Source of the DNA: Rhizobiaceae bacterium
GTDB taxonomy: Bacteria > Pseudomonadota > Alphaproteobacteria > Rhizobiales > Rhizobiaceae
Length of the DNA stretch: 64,000 nucleotides
Assembly (NCBI GenBank): GCA_028279875.1
Contig: JANQMU010000015.1
Span: 120,158-184,157, forward strand
Direction of reading: 5' to 3'
Positions 39,151 through 48,506 of the stretch are shown piece after piece; the stretch's first letter is position 1, and every line of letters starts with the position of its first letter. Both the position numbers and the translations under genes were made by a program. Below the pieces are notes generated by a model, which was not told the origin of the DNA, made no database searches, and was given only the letters and a program-made list of their open reading frames with translations.

Positions 39151-40158
39151 TCAGTGCGGCGCCTGCCGGGACTGCGAGAATTGTGTCGGCGACAGGCCGG
39201 TCTGCCGCTTGAAGACATTGGAAAAATACTGGCTCGAGGAGAACCCGCAGGCCATCGCGACATCGGTAATGGACGCGCTGTCCCGGGCGCCCAGAAGCGA
39301 CTTGGCGGCCTGAAGCCGGCACTCCTTGAGATAACGAAGCGGTGTCATATTGGTGAGGTCCTTGCAGTGGGACGCAAATTGCGTTCGTCCCAGCCCGCAG
39401 GCCATCGCCATGCTGTCAAGCGTCCAGTCTTCGTCAAGCCGATCCTTCAGCCGCTCCAGAAACAGGGCGACGCCGCGCCGCGTGGAGGTCTGCGTACCAT
39501 CGATCATGGTGGGGTTCTGCTCCAGCAATTCGAGCAGGTCGAGCAGCAGGCGGTTGATGAGCAGTGCGAGCGATGAGATCCGGGTGCGGCAATCGCGGTC
39601 GCTGACCTTGGCGGCGATATCCTCGAACGTCTGGCAGAAATTGCCGGCGGCCTCCCAGACGGGATGCTCGTTGCCCTGCAGCAGACGGGTGAGTCGTCCG
39701 ATTTCATCCTCGGACAGCATGATCCAGTCGGGCCAGATCCATTTCTGTCCCGGTTGCCTGACATCGACGTCCAGTATCAGCCAATGCAGCAGACACGCCT
39801 TGACATGCGGCCTTCCGACGCGGTGTTCCTGCCAGGGGCGAGTGACGGTCAGGCTGCCCCGGTTGAGGTCGAAATCCAGGTCGTCGACGGAAAAGCCGAC
39901 CTGGCCGCGGGTCAGGCAGGTGATTTCGACACCCTCGTTCCGATGCCAGTCCAGGCCCCAGTTCAGATCCCGGGGCGCATCCCAGAAACCCACGGATTTC
40001 AGCCCCGGCAGCGCATCCGGCGGCAGCCTCTCGCCGGGGTAGGTTTCACGGGCCAGTGCGTGAAAGTCCAATTCGCCACGCCTTGCCGATGCACGCAGCG
40101 CCTTGCACGTATCCGCCTGATAGTAATGATTCCCATCCAGAAATGCGGCGACCATCAT
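39151..40158 (-). CDS. AraC family transcriptional regulator
   Basis: C-terminal double HTH DSMAMACGLGRTQFASHCKDLTNMTPLRYLKECRLQAAKSLL...SITDVAMACGFSSSQYFSNVFKRQTGLSPTQF. ATG at 40158. Confidence 0.9.
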   Translation of the reverse strand: MMVAAFLDGNHYYQADTCKALRASARRGELDFHALARETYPGERLPPDALPGLKSVGFWDAPRDLNWGLDWHRNEGVEITCLTRGQVGFSVDDLDFDLNRGSLTVTRPWQEHRVGRPHVKACLLHWLILDVDVRQPGQKWIWPDWIMLSEDEIGRLTRLLQGNEHPVWEAAGNFCQTFEDIAAKVSDRDCRTRISSLALLINRLLLDLLELLEQNPTMIDGTQTSTRRGVALFLERLKDRLDEDWTLDSMAMACGLGRTQFASHCKDLTNMTPLRYLKECRLQAAKSLLGARDSASITDVAMACGFSSSQYFSNVFKRQTGLSPTQFSQSRQAPH

Positions 40159-40260
40159 ATCCTCCGCTGTTGTAATTTTTACCACTGCAATATGGCGCAA
40201 GATTTCCATCCGGCAAAATTGTAAGTCGTGGCGAGGGCGAAACAAGCGGGAGGAATACCG

Positions 40261-41112
40261 GTGGCGACCTACTCGATTTCGTTGAATATGGAGTTCGTCC
40301 GCAGCGCGGATCTGGATTTTGCCGCCGGCGTCGCCAAGGCCGCCGCGCTTGGCTACAGTCAAATCGAGCCGATGGTTCACACCGGCTGGGGACTGTTGAG
40401 TGAAGTGGGCTATTTCCATTCCTTTTCGATGGAGGAAGACCCGCTGCTCATGAAGGAGATCTGCGACCGCAACGGGCTGCGTGTCTCCAGCCTCAGCGGC
40501 CACAGCCCGCTGATGAAACCGGAGGCGGCCGTCGCGCGGCTGACCAGAGCCATCATCTTTGCCGACATGCTCGATGCGCCCTTTGTCAATACCGACGAGA
40601 TGCTCAAGCCTGACTGGATGGATGATGACGAGGCGCACGATGCGATGCGCTACAGTCTGAGGAAGGCATCCATGGTGGCGGCGCGCCACAAGGTGTTCCT
40701 GTGCGTCGAGCCTCACGGCATCTACACCAAGACCAGCGAGGGTCTGCTGAAGATCGTCGATCTGGTGAAATCCGACTGGATCGGCGTAAACTGGGACACG
40801 GGCAATGCCTATCTCGCCGCTGCCGAAGACCCCTATGAAGCGCTGGAACGCGTACGGGATCGCGTGCTGCATGTGCACGCCAAGGATATCAGCTATGAAC
40901 ATGCCGACCGTGAACGCGGCCTGGTGACCGGGACTCCGGTGGGCTGTGCCTGCGGGGAGGGCGTTGTGGATTGGGAGCGTGTTCTCGGTATACTCGACCC
41001 TCTCGATCGCGAAATCACGCTGTCCGTCGAATGCGGAACCATTGAACAGGCCGAGCGAAGCCTGCCCTTTCTCAAGAAGGTGATCGGCAACCGGCTGGCC
41101 GAGGCCGGGTAG
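40261..41112 (+). CDS. Sugar phosphate isomerase/epimerase (xylose isomerase-like TIM barrel; GTG start at 40261 or ORF start at 40228)
   Basis: AAALGYSQIEPM; VFLCVEPHGIYTKTSEGLLKIVDLVKSDWIGVNWDTGNAYLA; VLHVHAKDI. Confidence 0.85.
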   Translation: MATYSISLNMEFVRSADLDFAAGVAKAAALGYSQIEPMVHTGWGLLSEVGYFHSFSMEEDPLLMKEICDRNGLRVSSLSGHSPLMKPEAAVARLTRAIIFADMLDAPFVNTDEMLKPDWMDDDEAHDAMRYSLRKASMVAARHKVFLCVEPHGIYTKTSEGLLKIVDLVKSDWIGVNWDTGNAYLAAAEDPYEALERVRDRVLHVHAKDISYEHADRERGLVTGTPVGCACGEGVVDWERVLGILDPLDREITLSVECGTIEQAERSLPFLKKVIGNRLAEAG

Positions 41113-41161
41113 GCTCGTCCCCGCGCGGTTCCGGACAGGTGTTGCATGAAAGGCGCTGCAC

Positions 41162-42085
41162 ATGAATGCCAAAGCCGTTTTCCGCCGGGACCGCACCCCG
41201 ATCCTGTCACGAAAGACGCGCGAATGGATCACGGCATATTTGTTTCTCCTTCCGAACATCATCAGCATCGGCGGCTTCGTCGTGATCCCGCTTGTCGCGG
41301 GTCTGGTCATCAGCTTCACGGATTGGGATCTGCTGAGCCCGCCCAACTGGGTCGGATCGGAGAACTACCAGAGCCTGTGGACCGATCGGGTTTTCTGGCA
41401 GAGCCTCAAGGTGACATTTCTGTATTCGCTGATGGTCATACCCGGCGGCCTGGTGGTTTCCCTGGCCATCGCGGCCGCCCTGAACAACAGGATTCGCGGC
41501 CTGCGCATCTATCAGATGCTGTTCTTTCTGCCCTACGTTTCTTCGACGGTGGCCGTGGCCCTGGTGTGGAAGTGGGTTCTCAACCCCGATTACGGTGTCG
41601 TCAATTCCTTTCTGGGCCTGGTCGGGTTGCCGCAGCCCTACTGGCTGACGGACCCGTCCACCGCGATCATTTCGGTGGCGGTCGTATCGGTCTGGCAGAC
41701 CGCCGGCTACAACGCCATTCTCCTTTTGGCCGCGATGCGCTCCATTCCCGCCCACTATTACGAGGCCGCCCGCCTCGACGGCGCCAATTCCCGGCAGCTC
41801 TTCTTTCGCGTCACGATTCCCCTGATCATGCCCGCCATATTCTTCGTGACGATCACCTCGTTGCTGAACTCCTTCATTCAGTCCTTCAACCTCATCTACG
41901 TCATGACAGAGGGCGGGCCCGGAAACGCCACCAAGGTCATCATGTTCTACGTGTGGGAGAACGCATTTCAGTTCTTCAAGATGGGTTATGCCTCGGCCGT
42001 TTCCTATGTCCTGTGCGCCATTCTCATCGTCATCGCACTGGCCCAGGCCTGGCTGATCGGCCGAAACAACGAACAGCTTCGGTAG
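41162..42085 (+). CDS. ABC transporter permease, carbohydrate (MalF type)
   Basis: YLFLLPNIISIGGFVVIPLVAGLVISFTDWDLL; EAARLDGANSRQLFFRVTIPLIMPAIFF. Confidence 0.95.
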   Translation: MNAKAVFRRDRTPILSRKTREWITAYLFLLPNIISIGGFVVIPLVAGLVISFTDWDLLSPPNWVGSENYQSLWTDRVFWQSLKVTFLYSLMVIPGGLVVSLAIAAALNNRIRGLRIYQMLFFLPYVSSTVAVALVWKWVLNPDYGVVNSFLGLVGLPQPYWLTDPSTAIISVAVVSVWQTAGYNAILLLAAMRSIPAHYYEAARLDGANSRQLFFRVTIPLIMPAIFFVTITSLLNSFIQSFNLIYVMTEGGPGNATKVIMFYVWENAFQFFKMGYASAVSYVLCAILIVIALAQAWLIGRNNEQLR

Positions 42086-42094
42086 GGACCCGGT

Positions 42095-42922
42095 ATGAAA
42101 AACAGGACAGCAAAATCCATACTGGTTCACGGCATCCTGATACTGGGTGCGTTTTCAGCGCTGATGCCGCTGATGTGGATGATCTCCACATCCTTCAAGC
42201 CGGCCGAGGACATCTTTTCCCTGCCTCCGCAGTGGATTCCCGACCCGCCGACACTCGCCAATTACGAACGGCTATTCACGTCGATTCCGTTCGCCCGGCA
42301 ATTTCTCAACACCTTCATCGTTTCGACGTCGATTGTCATCGGCCAGCTGCTTTTCAGCTCGATGGCGGCCTATGCCTTCGCCCGCCTGCGGTTTCCGGGG
42401 CGAAACGTCCTCTTTTTCGCCTTCCTGAGCACGCTTATGGTGCCCAATGTCGCAACCCTGGTTCCGTCATTTATCGTGGTTCGCGAACTCGGCTGGATCA
42501 ACAATTATCTCGGATTGATCGGGCCCTATCTGCTGGGCAGCGCCATCGCGACCTTCCTGATCCGACAGTTCATGCTGACGATACCCGCGGAACTGGAAGA
42601 TGCGGCCCGCATGGACGGCGCCGGCCACATCAAGATCTTCTTCCTGGTCATTCTGCCGCTGACAAGGCCGGCGCTCGCCGTGGTCGGGCTCTTCGCCTTC
42701 GTGTTCTTCTGGAACGATTTTCTGTGGCCGCTGATCATCATCAATTCGGAATCCATGAAAACGCTCACCGTATCGATCGCCAGCCTTTCGGCCAGTGTCT
42801 ACGGAACCGACTGGGGCGTGCTCATGGCCGGCGCCACGATGACCATACTTCCGCTCATCGCGGTGTTCCTTCTGACCCAGAAATATTTCCTCGAGGGCAT
42901 CCAGATTACCGGCCTGAAATGA
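42095..42922 (+). CDS. ABC transporter permease, carbohydrate (MalG type)
   Basis: MWMISTSFKPAEDIFSLPPQWIP; EDAARMDGAGHIKIFFLVILPLTRPALAVVGLFAFVFFWNDFLWPL. Confidence 0.95.
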   Translation: MKNRTAKSILVHGILILGAFSALMPLMWMISTSFKPAEDIFSLPPQWIPDPPTLANYERLFTSIPFARQFLNTFIVSTSIVIGQLLFSSMAAYAFARLRFPGRNVLFFAFLSTLMVPNVATLVPSFIVVRELGWINNYLGLIGPYLLGSAIATFLIRQFMLTIPAELEDAARMDGAGHIKIFFLVILPLTRPALAVVGLFAFVFFWNDFLWPLIIINSESMKTLTVSIASLSASVYGTDWGVLMAGATMTILPLIAVFLLTQKYFLEGIQITGLK

Positions 42923-42960
42923 CGTGAAGAAAAATGAGATCCAAAGGGAGGATATTCCAA

Positions 42961-44270
42961 TGAGAAGCAATCGTTTTTTCTGCACACGCGCCGTTGCCGC
43001 GCTGGCGACCGCAGCCGCTCTTGCGGTCTTCGGCGGCGTTTCGGCGACCGCCCAGGAGACGGGCAAACTGACCATTGCCTCGTTTTACCCGGTCGACAAG
43101 GTGGCCGGCTGGGAGGGAATGCTGAAATCATTCCGGGAAAAACACGGAGATGTCGAGATCGAGGTGCAGGTGACGCCCTTCGCCCAATATCTTCCCAAAC
43201 TGCTCAGCCAGATCGCCGGAGGCGATGCTCCGGATGTCGTCGCGGTGGAGAACACCCCGTTTCCCCAATTCGTCAGGCGGAACATCCTGGAAGACCTGAC
43301 GCCCCTGATGGAGGCCACCGACGGGTTTACCCGCGACGACTTCTTCGAGCATCTTCTCGACCGCTATACGGTGGATGGCAAGGTGCACGGCATACCGTAT
43401 GACGCCCAGCCTTTTGCGATCCTCTACTACAACCCTTCCATGTTCGAGCAGGCCGGAGTCGAGGAGCCGACCGGTGATTGGAGCTGGGACCAGTTGCGGA
43501 GTGCGGCGCTGGCGCTGACCGACCAGGATACACAGACTTACGGCCTTTGCCTGAGCGCCAACACGAGAAGCAACTGGCGGTATTTCCTGTTTTCAGGGGG
43601 CGGATCCTATGTCGATGACGGGCGCATGCCGACCCGGTCCACCGTTGCCGACGCGGCTTCGGTCGACGCGACCAAGTTCTACATTGCCCTGATGAACGAG
43701 GACAAATCCGTGCCGACGGTGCGGACCCTGGAGGCCATGGGCGGCGCTTCGCAGAATTGCACCAACCTGTTCCTCAACGGCAAGTCGGCAATGATGATCG
43801 GCGGTTTCTGGAAGGCCGTGGAAAATCCGGAAGCCTTCAAGAAAATGGGCGTGAAGATCGCGATGGCCCCGGTCAAGGACCCGCAGGACCGGGTGTATCC
43901 GACCGGTGGTACGGCCTATTCCATTCTGAGAACATCCGACAACAAGGAACTGGCCTGGTCGTTCCTGCAGGAGTTTCTCGGGGAGGCGGGCTTCAAGGCC
44001 GCCTATGGCGAAGCCGATCTTGGGGCGATCTATCCGCCGGCACACCGGCCTGCCTTCAATTGGTATTCATCGCAACCCATCGAATTCCTCGACGGCCTGC
44101 AGCCGAACTCCGATGCGCTCGCCTTCATCCGCTTCGCACCGTTCCGCACCGATTGGACCGAAATCAGGACCCGGTGTGTCGATCCGGATCTGGACGCCAT
44201 GTTGAACGGCACCGCCAATGCCGACGAAACCCTCAAGGCCATGGCATCCTGTATCGACGGTTCGCTGTAG
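42961..44270 (+). CDS. ABC transporter substrate-binding protein, carbohydrate (family 1)
   Basis: Signal peptide; LLSQIAGGDAPDVVAVENTPFPQFVRRNILEDLTPLM; GIPYDAQPFAILYYNPSMFEQAG. Confidence 0.93.
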
Positions 44271-44282
44271 AAAAGGTCAGTC

Positions 44283-44311
44283 GCGGATGGGATGAAGAGC
44301 ATCCCATCCGC
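44283..44311 (+). promoter_or_regulatory. Intercistronic stem-loop between the SBP and Gfo/Idh/MocA genes
   Basis: GCGGATGGGATG-AAGAG-CATCCCATCCGC: perfect 12-bp stem, 5-nt loop, no T tract. Confidence 0.8.
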
Positions 44312-44331
44312 CTTGGAGGATTATCTGACAC

Positions 44332-45384
44332 ATGACCAACCGGAAATACAGGGTCGGACTCGTCGGAACCGGTCCGCCCACCCGCACCGTCGAACGCGGA
44401 GGCGGTTTTGCAATCGGCCGCGTGCATGCAAATGCGTGGACGGCGATCGAGCAGGCCGAACTGGTGGCCGCCTGCGACATCAATCCCGACAATCTGGACG
44501 CGTTTTGCCACGATTACGGGGTCGATCAGGGATTTCTGAGCTATCAGGACATGCTGCAACGGGCCGACCTTGACGTCGTCAGCATATGCACATGGCCGGG
44601 ACTGCATTGCGAGATGGCTGTCGCCGCCGCCGAAGCGGGCGTGCGCGGCATATATTGCGAAAAACCCATGTGCCTCAGCCTGGAGGAAGCCGACCGCATG
44701 ATTGCAGCCTGCCGGGTCAACGGGGCGAGACTTTCGGTCAGTCATCAAAGGCGTTTCGAGCGGCTCTATGTGCAGGCCAAATCCTGGATCGACTCCGGCC
44801 GGCTTGGGAAAATCACCGAGATGTATGGCAGAATATCCAAATCCGATGCCGACCTCCTGAGCTGGGGAACACACTGGTTCGATCTTTTCGGATTTTTCCA
44901 GAATGATATTCGGCCAATATCGGTCCTGGCGCAGGCCGATTGCTCGATGGCCCTTACCCGCTACGGCCATCCGGTGGAAAACCATTCCGTCGTTCAACTG
45001 ACCTATGATGGCGGTGTGACGTGCCTTCTCGAAGGTGGTGACGATCTGCCGGCACCCTGTTTTCGGATTCATGGCGAGCAGGGCTGCCTGACCCTTGCCG
45101 GAACGCTTTCGGGCTGGCTGAATGAGGGGAAGGGCGCAGTCAGGGTTGATATCGAACCCGGCGCGTCCGACTTTACGGACAGCTACGTGCCGGCGATGCG
45201 CGATCTGATCGAAGCTGTCGAGCAGGATCGCCCGTCGGCGCTGGACGGAGCGCGTGCGCGCACCGCCATGGAGATCATTATGGCCGCCTATGAATCGGCA
45301 AATACCGGGCGGCGGGTCACACTGCCAATGACCAGGAAAACGTTTCCGCTTCTTGAGCGTTCGGAATTTACAGGAGCCGGTTGA
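44332..45384 (+). CDS. Gfo/Idh/MocA family NAD(P)-dependent oxidoreductase
   Basis: YRVGLVGTGPPTRTVERGGGFAIGRVHANAWTAIEQAELVAACDIN; GVRGIYCEKPMCLSLEEADRMI. Confidence 0.92.
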   Translation: MTNRKYRVGLVGTGPPTRTVERGGGFAIGRVHANAWTAIEQAELVAACDINPDNLDAFCHDYGVDQGFLSYQDMLQRADLDVVSICTWPGLHCEMAVAAAEAGVRGIYCEKPMCLSLEEADRMIAACRVNGARLSVSHQRRFERLYVQAKSWIDSGRLGKITEMYGRISKSDADLLSWGTHWFDLFGFFQNDIRPISVLAQADCSMALTRYGHPVENHSVVQLTYDGGVTCLLEGGDDLPAPCFRIHGEQGCLTLAGTLSGWLNEGKGAVRVDIEPGASDFTDSYVPAMRDLIEAVEQDRPSALDGARARTAMEIIMAAYESANTGRRVTLPMTRKTFPLLERSEFTGAG

Positions 45385-46241
45385 TGCATCTGGGGGCAAC
45401 CATTCCGTTGGAGGACCTCGTCGATCTCGGACTTACAGCGGGGCATCTGAGCAATATCGGTGCCATGAGCGATGAGGAATTGGCGGCGGAAGGCCGGCGC
45501 TACAGCGAGGCCGGCATCATTGCCGTGCAGACCGGCGGCTATTGCAACCTGATCAGCACGGACGAAAACCACCGCCGCGACTGCATCGCCAATCTGAGAT
45601 CCCTGCTGACAAGGGCCGAGCGCGCCGGTTGCCGATGGGTCGTTGTCGGGGGCGGCCATCGCGACCCCGCCAAACCGACGGACATCTTTTCCGCGCATCC
45701 GGACAACTGGACAGCGGAGGCGCGGGCGCTTCTGGCGGAAAGCTGTGCGGCGGTCCTCGACGGGTGGTCGTCGGCTACGACCGGGCTGGTGGTGGAAACC
45801 TGGGTCATGACCCCACTGGACTCACCGGCTGCCGCACGCCAGCTTGCAGACACCGTCAATCACCGGAATTTTGGAATTCTGTTCGATCCGGTGAACATGA
45901 TGAACTTGGATCGTCACTTCCGGTCGGGCGCTTTCATCGGGACGTGTTTCGACACGTTCGGCGACCAGATTCGGCTGGTGCACCTCAAGGACACGCTGAT
46001 CAAAGCTGAAAGCTTCACCTATCACATGGCGGAAGTGCCGATCGGCGACGGCAATCTCGACATCGGTCAACTTCTCCGGGAGGCCGACGGGCTTGACGAG
46101 GGCATCCCCCTTGTCATCGAGCACCTGGCCGGGTTTGACGCCTATGCTCAGGCAGTCTCGCGCATGCGCGAGATTGCCGCGAAAAACAGTCTTTCCTTTG
46201 TGTCGCCCCGACAGTCCGGCACTTTGAGGGAGGAATCGTGA
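45381..46241 (+). CDS. Sugar phosphate isomerase/epimerase (second TIM-barrel paralogue in the operon)
   Basis: LVVETWVMTPLDSPAAARQLADTVNHRNFGILFDPVNMMNLDRH; IRLVHLKDTLI; overlapping start with the preceding gene. Confidence 0.8.
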   Translation: MMHLGATIPLEDLVDLGLTAGHLSNIGAMSDEELAAEGRRYSEAGIIAVQTGGYCNLISTDENHRRDCIANLRSLLTRAERAGCRWVVVGGGHRDPAKPTDIFSAHPDNWTAEARALLAESCAAVLDGWSSATTGLVVETWVMTPLDSPAAARQLADTVNHRNFGILFDPVNMMNLDRHFRSGAFIGTCFDTFGDQIRLVHLKDTLIKAESFTYHMAEVPIGDGNLDIGQLLREADGLDEGIPLVIEHLAGFDAYAQAVSRMREIAAKNSLSFVSPRQSGTLREES

Positions 46242-47305
46242 GCGATTTTTCCCAGCGTTTGAAATCCTCCGGCCTGTCGATCAGGAACCTGAACAAATTT
46301 TTCGCCTCGGTGCAGGTGCTGCACGACATAAACCTCGATGTGGGGGAAGGCGAATTCGTGGCCCTGGTTGGCCCTTCCGGATGCGGGAAATCGACGCTTC
46401 TGCGAACGATTGCCGGGCTTGAAGACATTTCCGACGGCGAGGTTCTCGTTGACGGCCGGGTGGTCAACAATGTCGAACCCAAGGACCGTGACATGGCCAT
46501 GGTGTTCCAGAACTACGCCCTGTATCCGCACCTGTCGGTGCGCAAGAATATGGGCTTTTCCCTGAGCCTGCGCTCGGTGCCGAGGGACGAAACCAACAGA
46601 CTGGTCGAACAGGCTGCCGAAATCCTCGGGCTGGAAGGCGTCCTGGATCGCCGGCCGTCCCAGCTTTCCGGCGGGCAAAGACAGCGTGTCGCCATGGGAC
46701 GCGCAATTGTCAGGCAGCCCCGGATCTTTCTGTTTGACGAACCGCTTTCCAATCTCGATGCAAAGCTTCGTGTCAAAATGCGCGGTGAGATAAAGCAGCT
46801 TCATCAGCGGTTCCAGACAACGACCCTTTATGTCACGCACGACCAGGTGGAAGCGATGACCATGGCCGACAAGGTGGTGGTGATGAAGGACGGCCGCGTC
46901 GAGCAGGTCGGCCGGCCGCTTGATCTTTATGACTGGCCGGCCAATCTGTTCGTGGCGCAATTCATCGGCAACCCGTCCATGAGCATCCTGCCCGGTGAGA
47001 TGACGGATGACGGCTTCATACTGTCGGACGGGCAGCGCCTGACGGCGGACCGTTCGAAAAAGGCCGCTCGATATCTTGGGATCAGGCCCGACAGGGTGCG
47101 TCTGTCCGATAGCGGTATTTCGCTGCAGGTGGATCTTGTCGAGCCGGGCGGCTCCGACACATTCATTGCCGGAAAGGTCGGCACGGAAGAATTCGCCGCC
47201 ATATTGCCGGAGCGGCTGACCATGGATGTTGGCGAAGTCCTCACGCTGGCACCCGAGGCGGACCATCTTCACTATTTCGATCAGGAGGGCAAAAGACTGC
47301 GGTGA
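46238..47305 (+). CDS. ABC transporter ATP-binding protein, carbohydrate (UgpC/MsmK type)
   Basis: Walker [10 protein letters not shown]; signature [15 protein letters not shown]; Walker [18 protein letters not shown]-terminal TOBE-like region. Confidence 0.96.
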   Translation: MSDFSQRLKSSGLSIRNLNKFFASVQVLHDINLDVGEGEFVALVGPSGCGKSTLLRTIAGLEDISDGEVLVDGRVVNNVEPKDRDMAMVFQNYALYPHLSVRKNMGFSLSLRSVPRDETNRLVEQAAEILGLEGVLDRRPSQLSGGQRQRVAMGRAIVRQPRIFLFDEPLSNLDAKLRVKMRGEIKQLHQRFQTTTLYVTHDQVEAMTMADKVVVMKDGRVEQVGRPLDLYDWPANLFVAQFIGNPSMSILPGEMTDDGFILSDGQRLTADRSKKAARYLGIRPDRVRLSDSGISLQVDLVEPGGSDTFIAGKVGTEEFAAILPERLTMDVGEVLTLAPEADHLHYFDQEGKRLR

Positions 47306-47357
47306 CAGGCCGTCTCCTGCGACGGCCTGCCGGCGGAGGCGGGTGTGTCGGCAGGTG

Positions 47358-47951
47358 TCAGTCCGGCATCGCCGGGAAGATATGCAAGGCGGCGTATTGC
47401 AGCAGCATGATGGTCTTTCCGTCCTGGATGCGCCCGTCGCTGGCCATGGTCATGGCGGTGTCGAAATCGAGCTCAATGGTTTCGATATCCTCGCCTTCCT
47501 CAAGCAAGCCGCCGCCCTCCGAGACACGATCTTGCGGACTGTATTCGCCGACAAAGAAGGTGATCTTCTGGGTGAAGGCGCCCGGCGACATGAACGCCTC
47601 GAAGACCTTTCTGGCATTGCGCACCCGGTAGCCGGTTTCCTCCTCTGCTTCCGCGACAATACGGTCTTCCGGCAACGCACCGTCAAGCATGCCGGCCGGG
47701 GTCTCGATCAGGAACTGGTCGCATCCTTCCAGAGAGGCCGCGCAACGAAACTGACGGGTCAGGATGACGGTGCGTCTTTGTTGGTCGCAGGGCAGGATGG
47801 TCACACCATGACCACAATGGAAGATTTCGCGCGACTGTCTTTGCCAGGCGCCGTCACTGCGCCGATAATCGTAGGTCACCGTCTTGCAGTTGGACCAGCC
47901 ATCATGGTGAACCCTGGTGTCGACGATGGAAATGCGTTCATTGCGTGTCAT
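47358..47951 (-). CDS. NUDIX hydrolase
   Basis: ETPAGMLDGALPEDRIVAEAEEETGYR NUDIX box (with Arg replaced by Ala). Confidence 0.85.
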   Translation of the reverse strand: MTRNERISIVDTRVHHDGWSNCKTVTYDYRRSDGAWQRQSREIFHCGHGVTILPCDQQRRTVILTRQFRCAASLEGCDQFLIETPAGMLDGALPEDRIVAEAEEETGYRVRNARKVFEAFMSPGAFTQKITFFVGEYSPQDRVSEGGGLLEEGEDIETIELDFDTAMTMASDGRIQDGKTIMLLQYAALHIFPAMPD

Positions 47952-48093
47952 ATCTGGCGGTCTTCCATGGGATTGCGGCCGCGAAAAGGCGTGTTGAGAA
48001 AGCGAGGGAGCGGCGTTGGATCATGCAGGCGCCTGTATACCGCGACTGACCGGCACCGCAAGTCGTGCCGCCCGGGGCGGGTTATCCCCTGAA

Positions 48094-48102
48094 TTATCCA
48101 CA
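48094..48102 (+). other. Single DnaA-box-like sequence TTATCCACA
   Basis: Exact 9-mer in a non-coding region; only one clear copy seen locally. Confidence 0.3.
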
Positions 48103-48470
48103 GCGGAATCTTCGGTCTCGACTCATCGGCCCGATCGGGGCATCATTTCCGCGTTGGGTCCGGGACATTCCCAAACGCCAAATGGGAGACAATGGACCGG
48201 GGGCTCAACATCCTGCAGCGGCCCGGAGCCGGTTTGTCTTTGATGAACCGAACCGGAAACCGCGAGGCGAGCAGGGCGTCTCGAAAGCGAATGCATGCGC
48301 GGACGAGGCAACGCGAACAACGCACCCTCGGGTGGGGCGGTCGCACAGGTCGGAGCTTCATCATCCGATGGAACACACGGCCGAACCAGACGCAGGTGCT
48401 GCTGTCGGTATTGCGTGTTGCCCAAGGGCAGGCGCTCTAAATCTGATACGCACCTCCGGCTGAACAGGGA

Positions 48471-48501
48471 GGCGCTGGCTTTGGCCGGCGTCTTTCTTTT
48501 T
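48471..48501 (+). terminator. Intrinsic terminator on + strand with no upstream + strand CDS
   Basis: GGCGCTGGC-TTTG-GCCGGCGTC (9 bp including G-U pairs) followed by TTTCTTTTT. Confidence 0.6.
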
Positions 48502-48506
48502 GTGCA

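Noticed and set aside
40159-41346. N-terminal 396 residues of the 731-aa minus strand ORF
   Set aside because: Read-through of an open frame antisense to the isomerase. The real AraC gene begins at the ATG at 40158.
48094-48102. Replication origin from the TTATCCACA DnaA box
   Set aside because: Only one clear box, no AT-rich unwinding element, and no dnaA, dnaN or hemE neighbours.
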